From assembly GCA_024305405.1 (NCBI GenBank), contig JAKNDB010000054.1, forward strand, positions 620,001 to 684,000: 64,000 nucleotides of DNA, read 5' to 3'. Each line of letters opens with the position of its first letter. The stretch's first letter is position 1. Positions 49,460 to 61,100 of the stretch are shown one piece after another. The position numbers and the translations under genes were made by a program. Source of the DNA: Dirofilaria immitis (taxonomy: Eukaryota > Nematoda > Chromadorea > Rhabditida > Onchocercidae). A model generated the notes under the pieces. It worked only from the letters and a program-made list of their open reading frames with translations, was not told the origin of the DNA and did not search any database.

Positions 49460-51615
49460 TCACTCGAAAGTTGCCATTGCTTCGTCCCATGGTCCGTGTT
49501 TTGTACTGAAAAATATTTAGAATTGATGAAATGTTGATTAGCAAGAATCAAGAATATCTTGAATCCTAAATTTTATTAAATTTTGATATAAAAATCTGAA
49601 AATTTGATCATACCTTTTCCAAGGCTGCATTATCATCAAAATCGATGGGCAAAATAGGACAACAAATGCTAGTACAAGTATATATACGATGCTTATTGAA
49701 TGGGAAAGCTGATACAGTGCAGTGAAAAGAAGAGGTGAAGAGAAGATGATCAGAATTAAGGATGATTTTGGCCATTTCCTATACAATACATTACGCATTT
49801 GTGGCCAATATGAAAAAAGAAGCATGGAAAGAGCCAGAAGACCAAATGCAGACTCATTCGATGATACCCGTGAAACCAAACAAACTGATGCTGCTAAAGA
49901 AAGATTAACCGATAATATTGTTGAAACCCTGGAAAAATTATCAATTTTTTCTAATAAATTCTAAATTTAATTTTTATTTTTACTATTCGAAATACTAATA
50001 ATAATGAATGATATTTGTGTTTGCGTCAATTATTCGTGAATTTCAACTACGAGAAAATCTAAAAGATCGTGTAGAATGGTAGGTTTATTGCATTATTATT
50101 AGGGATATCTCGTTCAGCTCTACTTTTATTTCCTCAATCATCTGTTTCTGGTTATTTGGTTATTGGACAAAAAAAACAAACCATAACTTACAATGGTGCA
50201 GCCATCGCATAATCATGAAAAATAAAACTTATAAGAAAAAGCATGAAAGACATTGCATATATGGTATCTGTACTAATTGTATCCGTCAATGTCCTCAAAA
50301 AGGATCTTTGAAAATTAAACTTTTACTTTTATTATTCTATTTTCTATAAATCAAAACTTTTTTTCACTTTTCTGGTCTTTATAAGTGAAGTAAGACTTTA
50401 ATTAATAAAAATCATTTTTAGAAGGAATTCCATTTCAAATTTCATTCCATTTCCAGTGGCATAGCATTCCATTTTATAAAAAATAAGTAGTCCTATGAGG
50501 AACAATCGATGCATTATAAAATTACAATTAAATTTCAAAAAGTATGGTAGAACAAACCTAATAACAGGTGTCAACACATAGCCAAAACCGAGAAGTGTAA
50601 TGAGAGTATAGAAATGATCTTGAAGATTTCTTGGTCTAACCATATATAAATAAACGCTGTAGAGAACCAAAGCAATAATGAAGATTAAAGAAAAATGCTG
50701 AACGGAACTTATGGAACTGTTCTTGATAGACTCGAATACCAAATAATAAAATATAATAGCATTGGAGTGAAGCATAACAAGACTAGCACCACATACTGCT
50801 TCCATAAATGAATATTCCACCACTGTTACTAAAATTAAAATTTCACATACAAAATAAAGTGAATTTTAATAGAAGCTATATAAGGAAAAGCAATTTGTTT
50901 TGGAAAATAGAAGATTTGAAATTTAATAAATATTTACTCAGAATTATCTAACAGTTACGATTTAAAACATAAATTTGGAAAAGAAATTTGAAAGGTATTC
51001 AAATCATTTGTACAGTTACAGCTTCTAACAAAATATTTTTTTCCGCAGTAGTTTTGTTGTATTGTTCTATCTCATTGCTATAAAATAAAATCTAAATTTG
51101 AAAGAAAAATTCGTCCGAAAAGTTAAAAGATTTGAATCAACTGTACAGTTATATCCTCTAATAGAACTTATCTATATTTGAATAAAAATTTTTCAGTTTT
51201 TTTGAACAAATTAAATTCTCTTCAATATAACTTGCCAAAATTAGTATTGCCTGTGGACTGTAGTGATAAATTATCGAATGATCAGAACAAAATTCAGAAT
51301 GATCATAATTAAACCTTTACATTGTTCTTTTCGCTAAGTTGCAAAAGGATCTATGTGAAATGCCAAATACATCTGATGAATTTCAATGGACAAATTTGGA
51401 TTGTTAATCTAAGTTGCTATAAATACTATGATGAAGTCTTAAGTTAATAATATTACAAAAGTTTTATAGAAGATAAAATGTTTAGAGTAAACTAACTATT
51501 CGTCCTTAGTTCCTTCAAAAACTCACTACCACCACTGTATTCGTCTTCAAATGGTTGTCGTTCATATAATATTTTTCGCCATTTTTTTCTTTTTCTTCTT
51601 GTACATAACGACCAT
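49460..51615 (-). CDS. PIGC: PIG-C, GPI-GlcNAc transferase subunit
   Basis: Right to left: 51497-51615, 50558-50828, 50192-50293, 49614-49928 and 49460-49505, all joined in phase, giving about 283 residues (human PIG-C has about 297). Family landmarks in order: WRKILYERQPFEDEY, LLGFGYVLTPVIRTLTDTIS, TDTIYAMSFML, FHDYAMAAPLVSTILSVNLS, LAASVCLVSRV, YWPQM, and the C-terminal HGPWDEA. PIG-C is a multi-pass ER membrane subunit of the complex that moves GlcNAc from UDP-GlcNAc to phosphatidylinositol, the first step of GPI-anchor synthesis. The start is uncertain. The YERQPF frame has a stop upstream and no ATG. Removing one base from the homopolymer (plus-strand T7 at about 51582-51588) connects it to ATG at 51615 (MVVMYKKKKK). 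The gene is divergent from the LYST-like gene. Confidence 0.93.
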
Positions 51616-52246
51616 CTTTTCCTCTACGCATAACACTTGGAAGAACATCCAGATTATTTGTTGACCTGAAGCACGACAATCTCTATCATTCATTATTAAC
51701 GAGATTTCCCGATCTAAGATATTTCGAACACACAGTATGACAATATGGTAAACCAAATCTCCCTGAAACGTATATATTCCAAGCAATTCTACGAAGTTAT
51801 AATCCACGATATCACAAAAGCACATGTAAGCTACAGGACATGAAATTCTGCACAACTTAAAGACATGGATATTAGCGCATCCGAATGGTAATTCAAGGGC
51901 GGGCCGTTAGGAGTATCGAGTATTGACGTGAATACGTCAGCATATCAACTTGCCTATCGTTTCGTAGTTGTTTGTTTTCACTTCTTTCACTATTGAGCCT
52001 TACGTACGCTCACCTGATAAACGTCAACTAAATTCAATGCCAATACATGAAACGCTTCATCTACGGAATAATTTACATGAAAAATCAATAAACGATAGAC
52101 TCAGTAAGAAATGTAAGTCACATACAATATCCAAAGATGCTGATAATGATGGATAAGATGTACGGTTACAGAAGTAAAGCGTCCGAAGATTCTCGTAATG
52201 ATGAATGAGATGTGTGAGAATAAGAGATAAGTTATCGTAGATATGT
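51616..52246. promoter_or_regulatory. divergent PIGC / LYST-like upstream region
   Basis: About 630 bases between the two start codons. An open frame (minus strand, to about 51855) continues upstream of the PIGC ATG, and a plus-strand frame (51968-52156, with charged, protein-like stretches such as NNLHEKSINDRLSKK) precedes the LYST-like start. Either could be real N-terminal coding sequence put out of frame. No clear promoter element was seen. Confidence 0.4.
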
Positions 52247-55113
52247 ATGGCGATGAGAAATGAAAAACGAGAAGGAGAAGAAAAAGATGTAAAAAATGGC
52301 AACAACTTGATCCTAACGCTTACGTCGGATGGCGTACAGAACTATTAGCTTATTTAAAGGATAGCCTAGATGGAAATGAAATTGCTGATTCTCGTACACG
52401 TCTGTTACTTGCTATCGTCGCACGTTTACCACTCAATCCACGCTGTGGTTGGTTTCAATTCTTTGATAAAATTTTCTTCATTTTGTAAAATTGTATCAAA
52501 GATTTTTTTAAAAAATACTAATAAATTAATAATACAATTAAAAAGGAATATGACTGTGTAATATTTGAATATTTAAAATATAGAAGATAATATTTCGGAA
52601 TAAATTTAGAATGATTTTAAAATTCGGATGTATTTAATCATTTCATTTATTATTTCTATTACATTATCAATTTTTAACATTTACTAATAGCATTTTCTAA
52701 TTTAATTGTATAAGTATGAGTAATGTTTATTTAAATTGATATATCAGTTTTGTTCTCAGAAAAGGCCAAGATAATTAATTACATTAGCAGAAATTAAATG
52801 AAACGTGAAGAAAATTAGATTATTCAAAAAACTTGTTGAATTTTTTCAGGATTAGAACAACACTGCAAGCGAATAGTAGAAAAGTTGACTGATTATTTGG
52901 GAGAATTTTCATCTACTTATCTCTCCAATGAATTATCTTTTTCTGACGCACAAACCTTGTCAGATTTACAATGTAAACGTTGTAATGAAGGTGAAAATAT
53001 TAATGAAAATGAAAAGAATGACAACAAATCTTGTAAAAGAAAACAGCGAAAGATTGTAAGAAATTATTTTTATTTTTGCCTAATAAACAATGAAAATTTC
53101 TATCAAATAGCTTAGAATCGAAATGAATAAATTTATTCCTTTCAGATATATGTTATGATATCAATATTACTAATTTGCAGAATTTTTTAAACTAATCATT
53201 TTAGTGAAGAAAATTACACCGTAATTTTCTGGAATTATGTTTTATTCCATAGCTGATTTGATTTATTAAATCCGTTTTATAGAAGACTATTTGGGATAAC
53301 ATTTTTCACCTCGATCCCGAAGATTTTGCGGTGGAACAAAAATCGGCAGTAATCTTTAAAGGTATATATATAAATGAAGCATCAATTATTTATATCGTAA
53401 AAAAGTCTGAAGATAATCGATTACAGTCAGTTTGAGAAGTCCTAAAAATGAATTTTAATTATTTGAAATTATTTTTCTAGTACTTGGTAGCAGTTTTGAC
53501 TTTCAGAATAGGAAAATCCAACTTGTTTATGAAATATTTTGGTAGCAAAAATATTATATCACAAAAAAATAAAAATAAGAAGTTCCAAAAACATTACCTT
53601 GAAATATTTACTTTCATAGAATCTTGTTTTTTTGCTTTCCAAGACTTTTTAAAATTTGAAGCATTGATATTTCCATAAGAAAAATGGGCATTCTCGTCAT
53701 CATCATTCCTTTCCGTCCCTCTTATCAGAAAGTTAGAACATTTCTTCAGAGTTAAAAACCAAATTTGCAATTAATTAATCATCCAATTGCTGAATTTCTT
53801 TGCAGGATTTTCCAGTACAAATTATGTGTTAAAGGATGCGACTTTGAAAATTATGTATCATAAACTTGTTGGTCATTCACCTGACACAGTGTCTGAATTC
53901 GAAACTTTTGCACATTCACTATCAATATTCGCTCGACTGGTTGAAGACAGTAGCATCTATGGATTTGTTTTAAAGCGACTTTTATCTCATAATTTTTCAA
54001 GTTCGTTCACTTTCCTCTGATAATCTTAGAAATAAATGAATATGTAATTATTTCGTTTGATATTATAGTTTTTCCTAAATGAAAAAATTTCTAACATTAA
54101 ATTAAATTGCGTTTTACATTAGACTTCCACTTACATAATTGATTTAAGATACTGAAATCATAATTCTAATTAAAATAATTTAATCAAATTCTGTGGTTTA
54201 TCGTGAATCTTTCAGTTGCTGGAAAAAATAAGCATGCCATCACTGCTTGGGAAGTAATGCTCTCTTTACTTATGAGAGGTTCGGTAAATTTTTATATGAT
54301 GAATTCGGTATCTCAGATTTTCCATTTCAAAGGGTTCTACTCGAAAATATTATTTTCTATGCAACAAAGGCACGTGTGTTTTTTCCAAATACGTGGATAA
54401 TATATTTGAACAACGTTTTTTAAACTGCAATTAGATCTAATTTTTCAAGTTTCACTATGTCGGTTTTTATGAAGTAGCATTTAAACCTAAATTGAATATA
54501 GACATGGCACTGTTGCATTGAGCAAATTTCATGTTTTAGATGAGTAGTAGTCTAAATGCTTATATACATTCCGTTAATGTGAATTTTGAACTATATACTG
54601 ATAATTGGTATAACTTGCTCGATGGAATTATAAAATATTACAGGTGAAGTGTATTTTCAGTAATCCTTTTTAATTTTTATGAGAAGCATATCTTTGATAC
54701 ATTTACTTTTTAATTTTTATAAGAAGTACACCTTTGAAGATATTTTTGATGAGAATTAAAAGTATTTCACTATTCTATTTGACGAACATTTCTGAAAACT
54801 TCACTTTTGAAAATGTAGTAAAACTTGTAGTTCATTTTAGATTGCTGATCACAGTATTTGATATTCTTATATTACTTCTCAAATCAAAGCATGCTCCAAA
54901 AAAATATTTTCGAGTATTTCAAATTGTGTTTCGCTATGCAAAAACATGCAGTTCGTTGCATTAGTACGGGATTTATTTATTTTTATGGAATGTCTTCCTT
55001 CTTCTTCGTCTCTCGTCGACATTATCACTTATTTCTCCAATTATATTGTGCAGTATTCGAATCGAATTGCTTTACTGAAGAGATCAGTACTGAAGTCAAA
55101 ACATAGTTTTGAG
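52247..55113 (+). CDS. lyst-1: LYST-like exons 1-7
   Basis: Exons 52247-52447, 52850-53055, 53283-53361, 53806-54000, 54216-54283, 54540-54643 and 54841-55113. Exon 1 starts MAMRNEKREGEEKDV and needs one extra A in the A6 run at 52291 to reach WQQLDPNAYVGWRTELLAYL. Exons 2-6 join in perfect phase (RCG|LEQHCKR; FK|GFSSTNYVLKDA). Exon 7 runs RLLITVFDILILLLKSKHAP and then needs one more A at about 54940 to continue into MQFVALVRDLFIFME. Confidence 0.7.
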
Positions 55114-58100
55114 GTTATTTTGTTTTTAATTTTTTATGCTGCTAATAGTTATCTTTTTGTGCTTTCAATATCATTTCTCACATTCAAATTTTATATCCAG
55201 AAATAATATTTGTGAGTGAATTTTGGCCAAACAATGAAATTAAAAATTTTTAATTAAAACTTTGGGAACTTATTGAAGAACAAAAAACTAAAATTAATAA
55301 AGAATGAAGAAACTAAATTGATAAAGAATGAAAAAGCAAAAGAGGTGCTAAATATGTGACAGAAATTGATTTACATGAGATATGATTACTGTTTTCACCT
55401 TATTGTTTTTTGCTTTGCAAAATGCTTTATCTGTTTAGGAACTTTTCAAAACATTATTTGCGAATAAAACAGTACGATTTCTTATTAAGATTAAACAAAT
55501 TTTGTAGGAAAATAACAAAGAATTTCTTTATTTTGAAGAAATGCGATGCGCGTATGTATTCGTACATGATATCATTACGGAAATTATAAGAAATTGTTCA
55601 GAACAGTATGATTTTTTTCAGTTCTTTCTTCATTAAAAAAGAATTTATAGACTTCTGTTTTGAAATTTGATTTTTAATAAATTAGTAGGATCAAAATTAA
55701 AATATTGAATTTTATACGATTCTGGAAATTCAAATAATTTTCTTTTGTAACATGACTTTAAATATTGTTAGAATTCTTATCTCTTTTCTAATCAACAAAT
55801 CAGATTACTTAAAGTTTTGCATTCGAGAATTTAGGTCATTTACAGAGCTGCACTCTCAGGAATTCTTAGCTGTGCTCTCTCTCTACCAAATGAATATTAT
55901 TCTTTCGTAGATGTTGTATCATTGTTTACAACATTCCTCTCAGTTCATTTGCTGGATGATTTTATTGACCACTGTGTAGCAATTATTGCTGATCAGCAGC
56001 ATAATTTCGATAGACGGTAATTTTTTTTAAATGAAAATTAAAAGGGCAGATTCTATTCATGTCAGTAGTAAATCTGGAGAGAAAAAAGGGTCTCGTGTTT
56101 ATCAAATGAAGAAGAAATTATTGTAAAATAATGAATTTCTAAAGCAATTCTTTTAAAAAATATTATTACAGAACTGTTGTGGCGATGCCAAGTGCATTCT
56201 TGATTTTATTACAGAAGCGAATTAGTAGCTTTCAAGGAGCAAAATTTATTTGTCTTTTGCAAATACTTTCGTCAATTTCTTCATGTAACTTTTCAATAAT
56301 GCAAATATTTATTTAAGTTCAGTAAAAAACTCGATTTTAATAAAATTTAAGAAGATCTTTATGATCTGGAGAATAATCGATGAAGGTGGATTAAAATTGT
56401 TGAAGTATTAAAACATATTTAAAAGAATTCGACTCGGTTGAAATTGCTGCATTTTTATCTGAGTGACGAATAATGCATGAAATGCGAAATTTTGTCTTAT
56501 TTTTCAATAGATTGTAGTTTACTTTTAAATAATGCATGATTTCCTTGATATCCTTATCAACTGACTAAGAGTTAGAAGAAAAACTACCTCAAAAAAGAAC
56601 TGACACCTATTAATATAACCATCTCAAAAGAGAAAATATTTGATTCGAATTCTCACTTTTTATCCACAAATAGAATTTAGAAGTTGAAAGATTCATTTCA
56701 GGAACTTGATATGTTGAAATAATTCTCATTTTTCAGTTTTGGTAGTTCAAGATATAGAAATTATCTGTCTAGCAATTTTAAATCGTTTTCAAAAAGACTC
56801 ATCACTTTCTGAACAGTTGAATGGCAGTATTAGATTGGATGATATTTCAATGCTGTGTGATGTGATGGCTGATTTTCTATCTGAGCATTTAATTGGGCAG
56901 AAAGCTGTTGAATTTGCTATCAGGTTTAGTTACTTTTGGGATTGGTTATATCTTAAGCTTTTTGGTTAGCAAATGTTAAAAGAAATTGTAGCGGATTTAC
57001 ATTCATTTAGTATCCAAATAGAACAGAACTATTAGAAAATGGGCTATGCATTTTTTAATTCGCAGTTAATAGTGATATTCGAGATCTTTAAAATAAGCCG
57101 TATAAATATTCATTGAGCTTCAGTAATGTGATCTTACCGTTCATCACACTTTTCGAAGCATCTGCTGCATCATTCAGTCTTATATATGTTATCTGCAAAC
57201 GCTGTATTATTGTTGGAAGTGAGCTGGTCAATTCCAAAAGCGTAAGTGCTTTTATTTTGATAAAATAAAATTCTTTAAAAGTATAAAATTTGTATATTTG
57301 AAAGTATTTTTGTCTGCGTTTCTATAGGTGGAAGATTTAGCGAAATCAATAAGCGATCGATTTGCGCGAGAACTAACTTGTGCTAGTGCGGATATCTGGA
57401 CGTTAATCGGCATTACTGATTTTGCTATTCCATTACTTCATATTGCTGATCTTCTGCTACTGCTATTATCTTGCTGCAGCAAAAAGGTTCAATTGCTATT
57501 GTCGATTGATAAGGAGAAATAAGTGAATCCTGAGTATCATTACAATTAGATTAGAATAAATTCGATAAAATTTTATCCTCTAACATGAACATTTATAAAT
57601 TTTCTTATAAAATAGTGAAATTTTTAGTTTAACTGAAAAGTTATCTTTCATTCTATCTTCGATAGTTACACAATGAGTGTGGTGATTTAATACATTGCTG
57701 CTTCTTTTGCGGATTTGTGGATATTTTGCCGTAATTTGCATTCTCAAGGCAGTGTATTTCATGAATTGACTTCAAAAATTTTTACAGTTTTGCCATCTGA
57801 ATTTCTGAAATGTGTTGAGCAGTATGGCTTAACATCTGTTGGTATTGCCATGGATTGGATGATAGCACCCAGTGAAACTCATTCACATATGCTTCGTATA
57901 AGTCAGTTGTTTAGTATATCACTGCGGATTATACTTGCAACGGATATAGCTGAGGTGAATGTTTTTATAAAATATGCTGTATATTTTGTCACTTTGAAAT
58001 CCGGTTTGTATTATAAATTTAGAGAACATCATATTCAGACAATAAATGAATATGAAAATCTGGTTCTGTATCAAGTTCATTTTTATTTGTTCTTACGGTG

Positions 58101-61100
58101 GAAGAAGATGAATATACTAATTTGTACTAAATTTAATTTAAATAAAGATTTAGGAAAATCTGTTGGAATGGATGCAATCCAAGTTGTTGAACAATGAGTT
58201 TCTTATTTCTAACATCTGGTTATTAGAATGTTTCATACAGATATTGCTATTTACGGCATATTCACCTGTTCAACATAGGCAATTTCAAGATTCATCACTT
58301 GTTCCTGAAGAAGGTTAAAGTTAATTTCGAACTTATTTGAATTTTATGTTAACTTTACAGATTCTATACCTACATAGAATGATTTGTTTCTAGTTAAGCT
58401 ATCTCTTGTCATATTTCTATTTACGATTTATTTTCAGCGACTTTATTTTATACTGCTTTCAATTTTGAATAGTAATAGATATACTATAGTAAGTATATAC
58501 TGAAAAAAAAAAATTGTGGATATAAAAATCATACCAATCACTCTGAATAAATTTTCATTGTTTTGGTATACAGCTATTAAAACGTTAAAATTTATCCTAA
58601 ATTATAATTGCATATGAGTCTGCATTACCGAGCAACTTCTGACGTTTGTTTTTCACATTATATTCCAATTTTTAGATGCCAATAAATTTTTCTCGCAGTT
58701 GTTTACTATTTCAATACTACTGCTTCAAAAGCACCTTCAAATTAAGCAGCATAGTAGTTCATCCGACAATGAATATTATATTCGCAAGATATGCAATACG
58801 CTTCGACATGCAATGATAAATGCTCAGTTTGACGATAGCAGGAAATGTATTCTTTTAGCAAGGTAAGTAATGTTTTAGCTAGCTTTTTCCAACGTTTATG
58901 TTGGAATATTAAATTGCTCCTCTGTTTTCAGAATGTTATTCAACAAAATTTTTAATTAATCACTTCCGTTTAATTTTTATGTACAATGAACCACTTGTTT
59001 AAAAATTTGCAGTTAAATTGTCTTATCATGAATTTGCTCGAATACTAACGGAAATATCTGTGTCTTGGAATTGTTTTCGAATTTTCCTTACATTCTATTT
59101 TGATTTGGCTTCCACAAATCTTACTCCATCAGATATGCGTAACGTGTTTGCAGTTGTGAGAAGTGCTCCTTATTTGCAGGTATACACTATTTAACGTTTT
59201 AATAGCAGAGTTTTTCTGTGCACTTTAGCTTGATAAGATTATCAAACAGCTTTTAATATATAAATTGCAATTAATTATATTTGAATAAGTTTTTTTATCT
59301 TATTTGAGTAAAACAATAACTGGTGATGATTCCTGTTTCGAAGATAATTCCCATTTTAAAATTATCATTTGATGATAGCAGATAAAAGAAAAAGAGTAAA
59401 AAATAAGTAGCTGAACAAATAAAAAATATAAAAATCTAGGTTTTTTCAGTATATTCATAAAGTTTGGATTGTCTCTTATAGTTTAATTTCGGATATTCTC
59501 ATTTTTGAAAAAATTTATTGTTATTTCAAAGGTAGCATTAGTGGAAGCTCTATTGGAATTACTATTAAACGAAAAAATTGAACCAAAGGACATCTATACT
59601 TTTCCACAAGAAGCTTATGCTCATATCAGATTTAAGTGTGACGAAACAGAGCATAATATCGCAGATCATCAGGTAAATTATTAAATACTGCCCATATTTT
59701 TTAATTTATCAAGATAAATAATTATTTGTTCAAAAATTATTGAATTTACCTTTAATATTAGTACTACAGTTACATTACTAACAGTTAAAGATTGAAGATT
59801 AATTAAGTGCAAATTTCAGATAGGGAAATCATCTCCGTCATGGAATGCTTCATCTTTTGAAAAACATTCTGAAGCAGCATGCAATAGTCAACTATTTTCC
59901 GGATCTTTAAGCAATTTGGCAGTCAGTAAGCATGAGGAAGATTCTTTTAATCGATATTGTGCTGCGAAGCTTATTCTTGATTCGTCATTTTGTCTAACTG
60001 ACGGATTTACTGTTTCTTTTGGTTATTGCCTCGAAAATACGAAAGAAAGGTTGGGTACATTTATGATCTTAATATGGAATTTTCAGTGATCATTTTATGG
60101 CATTAATCTAAGAATTTCCAGGCAATTAAATATTATATATTAATTCTCAGATATTTCAAATTTAATTAATTTAATATTCATTCCTCTCTTGATACCATTT
60201 ATTTATTATCTTCCTGATCAAATAATCTGTTAAACTTAATGTAAATCTGTGAGAATAGAAAACAAATTTTTGACGTTTTAGGGACTAAAATATGCGTACT
60301 AGCAATTTCTTGTATTTCATTTCATGTTATTTAAAATTTAATACACGCTTAATTTTTCTTTTTCTGTAAAATCATTCCCGTATGGTATTACTAAAATTTT
60401 TTTTAGGGGACTATTGATACTTCAGAACAGATTTATCCAATTTGTTCAATGGATAGTGATAATCTGAGCTTTCTTCTTCAGATATCATCTGATGCCTGCA
60501 CTTTGCGTATAAGGTATTTGCCATCTAAAGGATCTTTTTCTTTTTTTGATATATGAAATTTTAATCCTAATTTTACTAATGTAACACAAGCAATAAAATA
60601 ATCATTGCGTAAATCCATATTTTTATGTTGTATGATTTCTGAGGAGCATAATTAATAATGTACAATATTTTTTGAGTTCTAGTCTCAATGGTAAGTTAAG
60701 TCACAGTAGATGTCTTCGATCTGTATTGACTGTTGATACCTGGAACCATTTTGTAGTATCAATAATCGCCATTGGTTCGATGCATTTAGTGCATGTTAGT
60801 ATTTTTATTTTATTTTAAATATTTTTTTCTTTTATATTCGAAGAAATTTCATAAAATCACTGAAGTGTCGAAGTTTTTCTTCTTTCTTAAAATCTTTAAA
60901 AGTTGGTTAATAAGGATTTGTAATATAATATTTAATATCCTTTTTAATCACATTATCCAGTTTTTTGTGTTATGGCTCTGTAAATTATAGATTTGGATTA
61001 ACTCGCAACATTTTATTATGCGCATGAAACATAATTACACAAAATATGTAGAAAAATTATCACTTGTTTTGGGCTTTGGTGCACTTCATAAAGATTTGAC

